Assembly: GCF_000685805.1 (NCBI RefSeq)
Contig: NZ_JMKP01000019.1
Coordinates: 1 to 61,060 of the forward strand
Direction: 5' to 3'
Length of the DNA stretch: 61,060 nucleotides
Source: Psychrobacter phenylpyruvicus DSM 7000 = NBRC 102152
GTDB lineage: Bacteria > Pseudomonadota > Gammaproteobacteria > Pseudomonadales > Moraxellaceae
Shown here one piece after another: positions 34,358 through 44,002 of this stretch. The notes beneath the pieces were generated by a model. It was given only the letters and a program-made list of their open reading frames with translations. It ran no database searches and was not told where the DNA came from. Position 1 is the first letter of the stretch. Every line of letters starts with the position of its first letter. Position numbers and translations under genes: made by a program.

Positions 34358-34618
34358 CTATTTGCTCTTTTGCTTAGTGAAATACTGATAAGCAAACCAG
34401 ACACAGGCAGCTGTGACAACCACAATTGACCCATAAAATAAGGCATGCATTAGCATAGAGTGATTAGCGGCATGGTCATGGCCAGGATGAGCCATTGCAC
34501 TTCTTAGCATAAAAAGCATGGCAAACAAGGCGATGGCTGCTGTAGATAATCCGCTCAGGAGTCCCGGTCTTTTTGAAGTTCTTGATAGCTCTGAATTGTC
34601 TGTATTAGAGTCTGTCAT
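34358..34618 (-). CDS. Small His-rich membrane protein linked to NiSOD
   Basis: 86 residues, family not recognised. Two predicted membrane helices (about 19-39 and 59-80) enclose a periplasmic-side loop with HPGHDH (44-49), His53 and His58, a likely metal-binding cluster. The HPGH motif recalls the N-terminus of nickel permeases of the HupE/UreJ type, but the protein is far too short to be one. It is the first gene of a run with sodN (82 bases) and sodX, so a role in nickel supply to NiSOD is a reasonable inference, not shown. GAGG lies close to the ATG. Confidence 0.8.
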   Translation of the reverse strand: MTDSNTDNSELSRTSKRPGLLSGLSTAAIALFAMLFMLRSAMAHPGHDHAANHSMLMHALFYGSIVVVTAACVWFAYQYFTKQKSK

Positions 34619-34734
34619 AAGCCTCTTTTCCTTATTAAATATAAACGAGCAATTAGATAAACATAAGCACGACTCTTAACTGTAAAGTTGTGATTAAGAA
34701 TTACTCAATTACCATAACCTGATTTATATTAATT

Positions 34735-34753
34735 GTAAATAATAATCATTCAT
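34735..34753. promoter_or_regulatory. Candidate Fur-type box upstream of the sodN operon
   Basis: The 19 bases GTAAATAATAATCATTCAT match the Fur consensus at 13 of 19 positions, including nine in a row (ATAATCATT). They lie 117-135 bases before the first gene of the sodN run, between it and the sodB terminator. The surrounding DNA is very AT-rich, so a chance match is possible. Confidence 0.35.
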
Positions 34754-34817
34754 ATTTATTAAATTGTAAATTTATTATTTTTTACTCATAAGCAGCGGAT
34801 TGACCAAAATTCGGCAC

Positions 34818-34844
34818 AAAAAAAAGGATACCCGAAGGTATCCT
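34818..34844 (-). terminator. Terminator of sodB
   Basis: Stem AGGATACC/GGTATCCT (34825-34832 with 34837-34844), tetraloop CGAA, and eight A on the left (U-tract on the minus strand). It separates sodB from the sodN run. Confidence 0.88.
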
Positions 34845-34886
34845 CTTTACTTTAAGTCAAAGACTTAAATATTGGAGTGAAGTTAA

Positions 34887-35516
34887 TTACTCTTCAACAC
34901 CAGCGTCTTGACCTTTGTACTTAGCGTTTGCGTAGTCCCAGTTTACTAACTTGTCTAGGAAAGTATCTACATAGTCAGGACGACGGTTACGGTAATCAAT
35001 GTAGTAAGCGTGTTCCCAAACGTCACAAGTTAGAACGGCTACTTTACCATGTGCTAGTGGAGTGTCAGCGTTTGCAGTTTTCATGATAGATAGTTTGCCA
35101 CCTACAGAATCTGCTACTAACCACGCCCAACCTGAACCGAACTGTGAAGTAGCTGCATTTTTGAACTCTTCACGGAACTTGTCATATGACCCAAAATCTT
35201 CTTCGATTTTTGCTTTAAGGTCACCAGTAGGTTCGCCGCCACCATTGTCTGGTGTCATGCAGTTCCAGTAGAATGTATGGTTCCAAACTTGAGCTGCTTG
35301 GTTGAACATACCTTGTTTGCTGTCATCTTTAGCAGTTGCTGTGATGATCTCGTCTAATTTTTTACCTTCTAGACCAGAACCTGGTAACAGTTCATTTAGC
35401 TTATTGACATAAGCAGCATGGTGCTTATCATGGTGGAATTCTAGAGTTTCTGCACTGATATGTGGTTCAAGTGCATCTTTTGCATAAGGAAGATCTGGTA
35501 GAGTTATATTTGACAT
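34887..35516 (-). CDS. sodB: Iron/manganese-type superoxide dismutase
   Basis: 209 residues of the Fe/Mn-SOD family, cytosolic (no signal peptide). It begins ITLPDLPYAKDALEPHISAET. Metal ligands are His27 (LEFHHDKHHAAYV region), His in VWNHTFYWN, and Asp/His in CDVWEHAYYIDY. The QVWNHTFYWNCM and SAETLEFHHDKHH patterns are those of iron-type enzymes, though metal cannot be assigned with certainty. Its position next to sodN gives this genome two unrelated SODs side by side, a layout that suits metal-dependent switching. AAGGATA lies before the ATG. Confidence 0.95.
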   Translation of the reverse strand: MSNITLPDLPYAKDALEPHISAETLEFHHDKHHAAYVNKLNELLPGSGLEGKKLDEIITATAKDDSKQGMFNQAAQVWNHTFYWNCMTPDNGGGEPTGDLKAKIEEDFGSYDKFREEFKNAATSQFGSGWAWLVADSVGGKLSIMKTANADTPLAHGKVAVLTCDVWEHAYYIDYRNRRPDYVDTFLDKLVNWDYANAKYKGQDAGVEE

Positions 35517-36154
35517 ATTATTTTATCCTTTGGCTATGTTAACCCGGCTCTAAGCTGCTTTACTTAAATGTAAAGAGCTAGGATGCTGTTGCTAAAGAAC
35601 GCATATAACATCGGGCTAAGTGGCTTATTGTTATTAAAAAAAATCCTTAATTTCGTACGGCCTTCACTCATCTTTGCTTAAACATATTTTTACTTACAAT
35701 AGACAAATAAATATAGGCAAAGTTGATATCCATACCATTACGCATGCAAGCTCACTGAGCTCTATTAATCTACCTCTAGAACGCAAAACTTGCACGATTA
35801 CAATCATACTCTTTACAGTTTTACGAGACAACTTACTAAATAACTTACAACAGAACCTATTAATAGTGACTAATAAAATAGCTACTTATAAAAAGCCGCT
35901 TATTAGAAGTTACTTAAAAATTAGCTCAAAGTTATTTAACTGCTATCCACAGTTAATACCCCTTTTATTAAGCTAGTATTAAATTGTGAAGTAAAGACTA
36001 TAATTGCTAATTCTTGCCATATAGTATAGCAAAGACAAGCTGTTAACTCAGTTACCGAATGTTATGTCTCGTAGTTAAATTTTTAATTATTATGATTAAT
36101 AAAATGAATCGTTACTATTATTATTGCCAGTTTTCTAACTAAAGGACCCTTTGT
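35517..36154. other. Divergent AT-rich region between sodB and rdgB
   Basis: 638 bases. A 100-codon plus-strand reading frame (35674-35976) exists, but it lacks a ribosome-binding site and is rich in Asn/Thr/Ile, as expected of random AT-rich DNA. A DnaA-box-like CTATCCACA is at 35942-35950. No other element recognised. Confidence 0.4.
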
Positions 36155-36793
36155 ATGACTGCTACTCTTAACCCAGATTCTGTAAACCCACAGTGGGTTT
36201 TGGCCAGTAACAATAAAGGCAAATTAAATGAGTTCAAACGCTTATTTAAAGCCGCCGACCTCAATATTGATATCGTGCCTCAAGGTGAGCTTGATATTGA
36301 AGATGCCGTTGAAGATGGACTGAGCTTTATTGAGAATGCCCTTATTAAAGCCCGCCACGCCAGTCGTATTAGTGGCCTACCCGCCATTGCCGATGACTCA
36401 GGCCTTTGTGTTCCTGCTTTGGGCAATGCGCCTGGTATTTATTCAGCGCGTTATGCGGGTGAGCATGGCAATGATGCCAATAACAACGCCAAGCTCATCG
36501 CCGACCTAAAGCCCCTTCGTCAACAGCAAAACGCTCCTATTAGCGGTTATTTCGTCTGTGTTCTAGCTTTTGTGCGTCACGCTGATGACCCCTTACCTAT
36601 TATTGCTCAAGGCTTATGGCAAGGTGAAATTCTGGAGGCACCTCAAGGGGAGAATGGCTTTGGCTATGATCCCCTATTTTGGGTTCCTGATTTGCAGCTC
36701 ACAGCTGCGGCCATGACTGCTGAACAAAAGAACAAAATCAGTCACCGCGGTCTAGCTATCAATAACCTGTTACAACAACTAAGCAGCCAATAA
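36155..36793 (+). CDS. rdgB: Non-canonical purine NTP pyrophosphatase (RdgB/HAM1)
   Basis: 212-residue house-cleaning enzyme that hydrolyses dITP, XTP and ITP to monophosphates. It has the family's start LASNNKGKLNEFKRLF (about 17-32), the FIENALIKARHASR helix, the IADDSGLCVPAL metal site (about 78-89), PGIYSARYAG, and the GFGYDPLFWVP and SHRGLAI boxes. AAGGACCC lies before the ATG. Slightly longer than E. coli RdgB (197) because of an N-terminal extension. Stand-alone gene. Confidence 0.97.
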   Translation: MTATLNPDSVNPQWVLASNNKGKLNEFKRLFKAADLNIDIVPQGELDIEDAVEDGLSFIENALIKARHASRISGLPAIADDSGLCVPALGNAPGIYSARYAGEHGNDANNNAKLIADLKPLRQQQNAPISGYFVCVLAFVRHADDPLPIIAQGLWQGEILEAPQGENGFGYDPLFWVPDLQLTAAAMTAEQKNKISHRGLAINNLLQQLSSQ

Positions 36794-37280
36794 AACTCTG
36801 TAATTATAACTCTCTACATTTGAGGCGAATTACAGGGCAAACTAAAGCGTAAACTTGAGTAATTTTTACTTTATTTTTACTTTGATTGACTGATAGACTA
36901 TACTGTTCTACTTTTATTATTTTATGGTAGTGGACTTTGCATTTATGACAGTTTTGCTAAGTTAGCCATTGTCGGATGCAACAACTGCCTTTATAAAGAC
37001 CTAATAAAAGCTAAATAGGATGCTCTTTTATACTTAAATTTCGCCCCGCTGATATATAAAGTTATCTCATATATCTGGTAGGCGGCAATTTGGGTTGTGG
37101 GTTAGCCATCACATCTAGTTTATAGGCTTTAAGGTTGTGTTTTTTACAACCAAAAAAAACCAGTTTTAGCGTAATATTCTTGGCAATTCTCATTGATGAT
37201 ACCTCAAGTTTATTTATCTGATATCGCTTGAGTATTGCTTATCATTAAAATCAAACGATTAACATACAGGGTTAATAACC
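36794..37280. other. Intergenic region upstream of tig with structured segments
   Basis: 487 bases with no ORF. A potential long hairpin joins CGCC (37042-37045) to GGCG (37081-37084) and GATATAT (37051-37057) to ATATATC (37069-37075). A second hairpin GGTTGT-N7-ACAACC (37133-37151) is followed by eight A. The tig promoter must lie here but was not located. Confidence 0.4.
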
Positions 37281-38618
37281 ATGGCAAAAGACTTACAGAT
37301 TACCACCACCAAGGTAAATGACAACCAAACACAACTGACAGTTAAAGTACCTGTCGAACAAATCCAAAACAAAGTGGAAAGCCGTATCCGCAGTGTAGCA
37401 AAAACTGCCAAAATTGATGGTTTCCGTAAAGGTAAAGTGCCTGTTTCACACATCCGCGCTCAGTATGGTGCTGGTATTCAACAAGAAGTTATCAACGATG
37501 TAATTCGTGACACAGTGTTTGAAGCTATTAAAGCTGAAGACGTACGTGCGGTTGGTATGCCAAACATCGATGACGTAAAACTTGAAGACGAGTTCTTAGT
37601 GTATCAAGCCACTGTTGAAGTCTTCCCAGAGATCAAAGTTGAAGGCATCAGCGATATCGAAGTAGAACGTCATACTGCCACTATCAGTGACGAAGACGTT
37701 GATACTATGATCGAAAACCTACGCAAGCAGCGCCAAGAATTTGTTGAAAAAGAAGGTGAAGCAGCTGAAGGCGATCAGGTAACTTTCGATTTTGAAGGCT
37801 CTATCGACGGTGAAAAATTTGAAGGCGGTGCAGCTGAAGACTTCAAACTTGTGCTAGGCAGCGGCCAAATGATCCCAGGTTTTGAAGACGGTATCGTTGG
37901 CATGAAAGCCGGTGATGAAAAAACCATCGACGTGACTTTCCCAGAAGAATATCAAGCTGAAAACCTAGCGGGTAAAGAAGCTCAGTTCAAAATCAACGTT
38001 AAAACCGTTGAAGAAGCCAAACTTCCTGAAATCGACGAAGAGTTCTTAGAATTATTCGGCGTAAAAGAGGGCGGCGTAGAGCAGCTTAAAGAAGACGTTC
38101 GTAAGAACATGACTCGCGAAGTTAAGAATGCAGCTCGTAACCAAGTTAAGCAAGCTACTTTTGATGCTTTACTTGAGAAAAACGAATTTGAAGTACCAAG
38201 CGCCATGGTTGATCAAGAAGTAGACCGTCAGCGTAACCTAATGATGCAGCGTTTTGCTCAGCAATTCGGTGGTAACGCAAACAGCATCGACAAAGACATG
38301 CTGCCACGTGAACTATTTGAAGAGCAAGCGATCCGTGCTGCGCGTCTTGGCGTTCTAGTATCACGCGTTATCGAAGAGAACGAGCTTAAAGTTGACCAAG
38401 ATCGTGTTGAAACTTTCATCAAAGAAACGGCTGAAAACTATGAAGACCCAGCTGAAGTTATCGAATACTACACCAACGATGCTCAGCAGCGCGCTAACAT
38501 CGAGTCAGTAGTTCTAGAAGACCAAGTGGTTGACTTCTTACTTGAGCAAGGCAAAGTAACTGACAAAGAAGTAGGTTACCAAGAGCTTCTAGCTTCTCAG
38601 CAACAAGGCATGATGTAA
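37281..38618 (+). CDS. tig: Trigger factor (ribosome-associated chaperone)
   Basis: 445 residues. The N-terminal ribosome-binding domain contains GFRKGKVP (about 48-55, the GFRxGxxP signature). The FKBP-like PPIase domain (about 155-245) contains [14 protein letters not shown] and [21 protein letters not shown]. The C-terminal helical arms form the substrate cradle. It binds at the exit tunnel and shields nascent chains. It lies directly upstream of clpP-clpX, the common tig-clpP-clpX order, but a terminator separates it from clpP. Strong codon bias (Arg CGT, Lys AAA) fits high expression. Confidence 0.98.
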   Translation: MAKDLQITTTKVNDNQTQLTVKVPVEQIQNKVESRIRSVAKTAKIDGFRKGKVPVSHIRAQYGAGIQQEVINDVIRDTVFEAIKAEDVRAVGMPNIDDVKLEDEFLVYQATVEVFPEIKVEGISDIEVERHTATISDEDVDTMIENLRKQRQEFVEKEGEAAEGDQVTFDFEGSIDGEKFEGGAAEDFKLVLGSGQMIPGFEDGIVGMKAGDEKTIDVTFPEEYQAENLAGKEAQFKINVKTVEEAKLPEIDEEFLELFGVKEGGVEQLKEDVRKNMTREVKNAARNQVKQATFDALLEKNEFEVPSAMVDQEVDRQRNLMMQRFAQQFGGNANSIDKDMLPRELFEEQAIRAARLGVLVSRVIEENELKVDQDRVETFIKETAENYEDPAEVIEYYTNDAQQRANIESVVLEDQVVDFLLEQGKVTDKEVGYQELLASQQQGMM

Positions 38619-39001
38619 TTCATTGCTTGCCTTAAAACTTATCAAATTTAATCTGTTGATTTGATTTAATAGATAATTGATTAAGTAGGTAATTGATTAA
38701 AAATGCCCTGACAATACTGTTAGGGCATTTTTGTCTAAATAGACAGTGTAAGCTTTCCTACCAAAAGCAATCTGCACTTTATACCCCTTAAAGTGGTGTA
38801 TTAATCGTCTGTCATAAAGTAAGATAGCAGGGATAATGTGCGGTTAATGCTTGATTTATTGCTGAGTACCCCAAAATATAAAGAAACAACATAGGCCAAT
38901 GTCGTCAGCATATAATAATGACGCCCAACTGCACCCCTATTTCACTAATTCAAAACTACTAACTATAAATTTTAAAATTGACCAATAGACAGGGATTATT
39001 T
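38619..39001. other. Region between tig and clpP
   Basis: 383 bases containing the tig terminator (38701-38732) and then presumably the clpP promoter. No heat-shock promoter was recognised with confidence. No ORF seen. Confidence 0.4.
38701..38732 (+). terminator. Terminator of tig
   Basis: A 13-bp stem (AAATGCCCTGACA arm, 38701-38713 with 38718-38730, one G-U pair), ATAC loop, and trailing T-run. Confidence 0.9.
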
Positions 39002-39724
39002 ATGAACCACCCAAACACTCAACAAGATATCGAACGTATCATAAACAACCCTCATTTTGAGCAGCTTGTGGCCGCTCATGATGCGGTATTAAGAAATATG
39101 CGTGATGCCACTGTAAGCACTCCTCAAGCAGCCTTGGTGCCTATGGTTGTGGAGCAATCAGCACGCGGCGAACGCTCATTTGATATTTACTCACGTCTAC
39201 TACGTGAGCGTGTTATCTTTTTAACCGGTCAAGTTGAAGACAACATGGCCAACCTAATCGTGGCACAGATGTTGTTCTTAGAAGCTGAGAACCCTGATAA
39301 AGACATCCATTTATATATCAACTCACCAGGCGGTTCAGTAAGTGCTGGCTTAGCCATGTTTGATACCATGAACTTTATTAAACCTGACGTATCGACTATT
39401 TGTATGGGCGGCGCGTACAGCATGGGCTCATTCTTGCTGGCTGCAGGTGAAAAAGGCAAACGTTATGCCCTTGCCAACTCACGAGTAATGATTCACCAAC
39501 CTTCAGGTGGCGCACAAGGTCAGGCTTCTGATATTGAGATTAATGCTCGCGAAATCTTAAAAATCCGTGACCGCTTAAACCGCATTTTAGCTGAGCGTAC
39601 CGGTCAGCCATTAGAGAAAATCGAAAAAGACGTTGAGCGTGATTACTGGTTAGATGCCCACGAAGCCAAAGAATACGGCTTAGTCGATGAAGTATTAGAG
39701 CGTCGTCCTGAAGAAGAAAAATAA
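39002..39724 (+). CDS. clpP: ATP-dependent Clp protease proteolytic subunit
   Basis: 240 residues from the ATG at 39002, chosen over an upstream TTG because AGGGA lies 6 bases before it. ClpP forms the two-heptamer barrel that degrades substrates fed by ClpX or ClpA. The catalytic triad is Ser140 (GGAYSMGSF), His165 (VMIHQPSGG) and an Asp further on. The processing-site region ALVPMV that marks the mature start in E. coli begins here at residue about 44, so the leader is some 30 residues longer than E. coli's. The clpX gene follows 173 bases later. Confidence 0.96.
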   Translation: MNHPNTQQDIERIINNPHFEQLVAAHDAVLRNMRDATVSTPQAALVPMVVEQSARGERSFDIYSRLLRERVIFLTGQVEDNMANLIVAQMLFLEAENPDKDIHLYINSPGGSVSAGLAMFDTMNFIKPDVSTICMGGAYSMGSFLLAAGEKGKRYALANSRVMIHQPSGGAQGQASDIEINAREILKIRDRLNRILAERTGQPLEKIEKDVERDYWLDAHEAKEYGLVDEVLERRPEEEK

Positions 39725-39897
39725 TAACCCTACTGTTTAGGGACTAAAGCTTCACGCTATCGATTCACAAATTTATGGCTCTGTTACTGGGCTTATAACT
39801 GGATAAACTAAATACCCTAATTGGGTAAATACGGTATAGCCAGGTCAGCCCAATCTATACTTATAGCAGAGCATGCAATTATTAAGGAGCGCCAAGC

Positions 39898-41175
39898 ATG
39901 GCAAAGGACAAAACACCACAGTGTTCATTTTGTGGTAAAAAGAAAGACGAAGTGGCAAAGCTCATTGCAGCTGATGACGCCAATATCTGTAATGAATGTG
40001 TGGCGCTATGCACAGACTTAATTGAAGAGGGTGACCTTGACGCTGTCGATTCAGAAGAGGGTGAGGTAAATACTTGGCTAACCAAAAAACTGCCAACCCC
40101 TAAAGAGATTCGAGAACATCTAGACAGCTATGTTATCGGTCAAGAGACTGCAAAAAAAGCCCTGTCAGTGGCCGTATATAACCATTATAAACGTCTAAAA
40201 GTAGCCGCCAAATTGGCCGAAGACAGAAAACAGGCCAAAATTGGTGCTGATGATGCCATGGTTGAGCTGTCAAAAAGTAATATCTTACTTATTGGCCCAA
40301 CTGGTTCAGGTAAAACCTTACTGGCACAAACCTTAGCCCGTATGCTAGATGTACCTTTTGCGATGGCTGATGCCACTACTTTGACTGAAGCTGGCTATGT
40401 CGGCGAAGACGTAGAAAACATCGTTCAAAAGCTATTACAAGCGGCCGACTATGATGTAGAAAAAGCGGAACAGGGCATCATCTACGTGGATGAAATTGAC
40501 AAAATCAGTAAAAAAGGCGAGAACATGTCTATCACCCGTGATGTATCGGGCGAAGGCGTACAACAAGCGCTACTTAAACTGATTGAGGGAACTGTGGCTG
40601 CCATTCCACCACATGGTGGGCGTAAACATCCTAATCAAGAGCTTATCCAAGTGGATACCAGCAATATCTTGATTATTGTGGGCGGGGCTTTCTCAGGTCT
40701 AGATAAAGTCATTCAGCAGCGTACTGAAAAGACAGGCATTGGCTTTAATGCTGAAGTTAAGTCAAAAGAAGATGGCAAGCAGCTGTCTGAGCTGTTTAAG
40801 CAAGTTGAGCCAGAGGATTTAATTAAATTTGGTTTGATTCCAGAATTAATTGGTCGTCTACCAGTTATTGCGACCTTAGAGGAACTAGATGAAGACGCTT
40901 TAATGCAGATTTTAACTGAGCCAAAAAACGCCATTGTGAAGCAGTATCAGTACTTATTTGAGATGGAAGATGCAGAGCTAACCTTTACTGAGGAAGGCTT
41001 GAAGGCTATTGCGCACAAAGCTATGGAGCGTAAAACTGGTGCTCGTGGTCTGCGCTCAATCGTAGAGAATGCGCTGCTTGATACCATGTATGAGCTGCCA
41101 TCTATGAGTGATGCTAAAACAGTAGTAGTAGATGAAAGCGTCATTAATGAGGGCGCTGCACCTAAGATTGCATAA
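39898..41175 (+). CDS. clpX: ATP-dependent Clp protease ATP-binding subunit ClpX
   Basis: 425-residue AAA+ unfoldase that recognises tagged proteins and threads them into ClpP. It has the N-terminal C4 zinc finger CSFCGKKK...CNECVALC (about 9-41) and Walker A GPTGSGKT (about 135-142). It also has the GYVGEDVE pore loop, Walker [11 protein letters not shown], the conserved [10 protein letters not shown] segment and sensor 2 region TGARGLRS. Length matches E. coli ClpX (424). The first codons are preceded by AAGGAGCGCC. A strong terminator follows. Confidence 0.98.
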   Translation: MAKDKTPQCSFCGKKKDEVAKLIAADDANICNECVALCTDLIEEGDLDAVDSEEGEVNTWLTKKLPTPKEIREHLDSYVIGQETAKKALSVAVYNHYKRLKVAAKLAEDRKQAKIGADDAMVELSKSNILLIGPTGSGKTLLAQTLARMLDVPFAMADATTLTEAGYVGEDVENIVQKLLQAADYDVEKAEQGIIYVDEIDKISKKGENMSITRDVSGEGVQQALLKLIEGTVAAIPPHGGRKHPNQELIQVDTSNILIIVGGAFSGLDKVIQQRTEKTGIGFNAEVKSKEDGKQLSELFKQVEPEDLIKFGLIPELIGRLPVIATLEELDEDALMQILTEPKNAIVKQYQYLFEMEDAELTFTEEGLKAIAHKAMERKTGARGLRSIVENALLDTMYELPSMSDAKTVVVDESVINEGAAPKIA

Positions 41176-41230
41176 GTTTAGCGGTCCTAGTTAATTAGCC
41201 ATCATATAATTAGCCATCATAGTTAAAAAG

Positions 41231-41262
41231 AACGCTTACCCTGACCGGTAAGCGTTTTTTTT
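41231..41262 (+). terminator. Terminator of clpX
   Basis: 10-bp stem AACGCTTACC/GGTAAGCGTT (41231-41240 with 41247-41256) followed by eight T. Confidence 0.93.
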
Positions 41263-41336
41263 ATTGTCAGCGCCGAACAACTGACCTATGATAAAAGACC
41301 AACTTAATCCTTTCTCTTTTATTCTCTCATTCATGG

Positions 41337-42365
41337 ATGAACAGCAGTATGTCAATTCGCCTGACCCTACCTCAACTCCCAGTGATAAACCAGCTTGCCC
41401 AGCCGCTGATACAACGCCTATCGCCTATTACCCCTTTTATGGCACCCAATATTGATAAGCAGCTGCTCACTAAATTCTATAATGGTCATGTTGCAGCCGT
41501 TACCGGCGCTGGATCAGGTATTGGTCGTGCACTGGCCTTAAACTTGGCCGAAGCTGGCTGTCACCTTGCTTTATCTGATATCAATGCCAAAAATTTGGCA
41601 GAGACCGAACAGCTGCTACAACAGTATAGCGTGACCGTTACTACTAAAGTACTTGATGTCTCTGATAAACAGGCGGTTTTTAAATGGGCCGATGAGGTTA
41701 TACAGCACCATGGTCAAGTGAACTTTATTTTCAATAATGCTGGAGTGGCGCTGTCATCGACGGTTGAAGGCGAAAGTATTGAAGAGATTGAATGGGTTAT
41801 GGGCATTAACTTCTGGGGCATGGTCTATGGCACCAAGGCCTTTTTGCCACTGATTAAGCAAAGTGTGCAACAAAGCAACAAAGCTCAAAATGGCCATATT
41901 ATCAATATCTCAAGTTTATTTGGACTGATTGCTCAGCCCGCACAATCCGCCTATAACGCCAGTAAATTTGCCATTCGTGGCTTTAATGAAAGCCTGCGTC
42001 AAGAGCTGGATATAGAGCGCAGCGGCGTGTCCATTACTTCGGTGCATCCTGGTGGCATCAAAACCAATATTGCCAACAATGCTCGCGGTAACGAAAGCAT
42101 TAGCACTTTAGGTATGGCAACCGGAGCTAAAGGCCTAAGAAACTTTAACAAACTGCTTAAATTTGATCCCGATATGGCGGCGAAAATTATCTTGATGGCC
42201 GCAGCCAACAATCAAGCGCGCTGCCTAATTGGCGATGATGCTAAAATAATTGATCTGATACAGCGGGTCTTCCCTTCTAATTATGGTCAAGTGATGCATA
42301 AAGCCACGCGAAGGCTAGCCAAATCAAAGAAAAAAGCCGCTGCTAAAAAGACTTCTGTTAAATAG
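41337..42365 (+). CDS. Short-chain dehydrogenase/reductase
   Basis: 342 residues with a classical SDR core: TGAGSGIGRALALN cofactor loop (57-70), NNAG (133-136), catalytic Ser in NISSLFG and Tyr206/Lys210 in SAYNASKFA. About 45 residues precede the cofactor loop and a Lys/Ala-rich tail ends the protein (KSKKKAAAKKTS). The acidic residue after beta-2 (SDINAKN) suggests NAD(H). Substrate unknown; similar proteins are annotated as acyl or long-chain alcohol-type reductases. The start is uncertain because no good ribosome-binding site precedes it. Confidence 0.9.
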   Translation: MNSSMSIRLTLPQLPVINQLAQPLIQRLSPITPFMAPNIDKQLLTKFYNGHVAAVTGAGSGIGRALALNLAEAGCHLALSDINAKNLAETEQLLQQYSVTVTTKVLDVSDKQAVFKWADEVIQHHGQVNFIFNNAGVALSSTVEGESIEEIEWVMGINFWGMVYGTKAFLPLIKQSVQQSNKAQNGHIINISSLFGLIAQPAQSAYNASKFAIRGFNESLRQELDIERSGVSITSVHPGGIKTNIANNARGNESISTLGMATGAKGLRNFNKLLKFDPDMAAKIILMAAANNQARCLIGDDAKIIDLIQRVFPSNYGQVMHKATRRLAKSKKKAAAKKTSVK

Positions 42366-42511
42366 TCCACTCTTAATGCAAAAAATACGCAAAAACAATA
42401 GTTTGCTTTATTAGAGAGTTATACAATTAACGAAGAATTTAAGCTCTTCTATCCTAAAGTGGGGCATGTCGATAGCTCGAGGTGCCCTACTGCAACGTAG
42501 ACTGGTCATTT

Positions 42512-43741
42512 ATGCAAAACACTACCCCCTCATCCCAGCCCCAACCCTCTCCAACTACTAATAATACAGCCACTGCGCCTAGCTTTGTGCTCAAAGCCAC
42601 GGCTATGCTGATTGGTATGTTTGCTTTTTTACAAGTCTATTCTATTCAATCTGTTTTGCCGGTATTAATGCAAGATTTTAGTGCCAGTGAGGTGCAAGTA
42701 GGTATGGCGGTTGGGGCCACTGTCATGGCGATTGCCTTGATGTCACCTTTTTTGGGTATGCTGTCTGATGCCATTGGCCGCAAATCCATTATTGTTGGTT
42801 CCCTGCTATTTTTAGCAGTACCAACGGCTTTAATTGCGGGCAGTAATGACATACATACCCTGACGCTTTGGCGCTTCTTACAAGGGTTGTCGGTACCAGG
42901 CATTACGGTGGTGACCATCGCTTATTTGGGCGAGGAATTTAAAGGCGGTGCCATAGCAGAGCTGATGGCGTATTACGTATCTGGCTCAGTACTTGGGGGA
43001 TTTTTAGGCCGCTTTACCTTAGGACATCTGCACGAGTGGATAGGTTGGCGTTCAGGATTTTACGTTATGGCAGCCGTAACATTAGCAGGCGCTCTTTGGG
43101 TAGCTAGGACCTTACCCGCTTCAAAAAACTTTGTCCCCAGTCCTAAATTCCGGACTGCATTAGGCACTCTATCGCGTCATCTCACCAATCGTTACGTAAT
43201 ATCTGCAACCCTGCTTGGTTTTTGTGTACTGTTCTCACTGGTGGGCTGCTTTACCTTTATCAATCTACACCTAGCCCAAGCCCCTTATCAATTAACTACC
43301 GGTCAATTGGCAAATATCTTTGCGGTTTATCTTATCGGAGTGGTTATCACCCCACTGGCCACAAAACTAATACAGCGCTTTGGCTCGGCACGGACCATCA
43401 TTGTTGCAGTGCTTATGTCTATGTTAGGGGTCTTGATTACCTTAGCCTCGCCGCTCTGGTTAATCATTGCCGGCTTATCCATCATGTCATCAGGGGTGTT
43501 TATTACTCAGTCGGCAACCATAGGCTATATCGCTACCAATGTCAGTGAAGGCCGCTCATTGGCTTCGGGACTATATTATATGGGTTACTACGCAGGTGGC
43601 ACTGCAGGAGCTTGGGCTTGTGGACTGGCTTATGCCTATGGCGAATGGTCAACCACGGTTATATTGTTAATAGCGGTTCAAATATTGGCCTTATGTATTG
43701 CAGCTTTTGGTATGATAAAAACACCGATGCAAAGAGCCTAA
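42512..43741 (+). CDS. Major facilitator superfamily transporter
   Basis: 409 residues from the ATG at 42512 (an in-frame GTG at 42482 could add 10 residues; neither has a clear ribosome-binding site). Twelve membrane segments are visible by hydropathy. Motif A is DAIGRKSIIVG in the loop after TM2, and RFLQGLSVPGITVV lies in TM4. The closest pattern is the YnfM/arabinose-efflux type of drug/sugar exporters (LQVYSIQSVLPVLMQDFSAS near the start). Substrate unknown. Downstream lies a structured terminator-like region. Confidence 0.9.
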   Translation: MQNTTPSSQPQPSPTTNNTATAPSFVLKATAMLIGMFAFLQVYSIQSVLPVLMQDFSASEVQVGMAVGATVMAIALMSPFLGMLSDAIGRKSIIVGSLLFLAVPTALIAGSNDIHTLTLWRFLQGLSVPGITVVTIAYLGEEFKGGAIAELMAYYVSGSVLGGFLGRFTLGHLHEWIGWRSGFYVMAAVTLAGALWVARTLPASKNFVPSPKFRTALGTLSRHLTNRYVISATLLGFCVLFSLVGCFTFINLHLAQAPYQLTTGQLANIFAVYLIGVVITPLATKLIQRFGSARTIIVAVLMSMLGVLITLASPLWLIIAGLSIMSSGVFITQSATIGYIATNVSEGRSLASGLYYMGYYAGGTAGAWACGLAYAYGEWSTTVILLIAVQILALCIAAFGMIKTPMQRA

Positions 43742-43824
43742 ACCTCTCTGCGAAGGCGGCGTTAATTATTTCCTAATAGGGGGCAATAATTAGGTTGACC
43801 AATAGCGACTAACTTTGTTAGATT

Positions 43825-43904
43825 AAAACCCTGATAAAACGATATGTTTTGTATCGTTAATAAAAAACCGATTGTACTGAGTTTATAATCAGGGTTTTGT
43901 TTTA
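43825..43904 (+). terminator. Long composite terminator hairpin after the MFS gene
   Basis: Outer 11-bp stem AAAACCCTGAT/ATCAGGGTTTT (43825-43835 with 43888-43898), followed by GTTTTATT. Inside it is a second hairpin ACGATA-N7-TATCGT (43839-43857). A 50-nt enclosed segment is unusual for a simple terminator. Confidence 0.6.
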
Positions 43905-44002
43905 TTAACCCCTTTATATCATCCTAGCAAGGACTGCTAGTTTAATGAACGATTGGGCGAAGCTTTGGTCCAATTCTCCTTTTTTTAGCTAAGGACAGCA
44001 TC

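Noticed and set aside
35942..35950. DnaA-box-like sequence
   Set aside because: A single 8/9 match without neighbouring boxes or origin genes is expected by chance.
35674..35976. 100-codon plus-strand ORF between sodB and rdgB
   Set aside because: No ribosome-binding site, composition of random AT-rich DNA, no recognisable domain.
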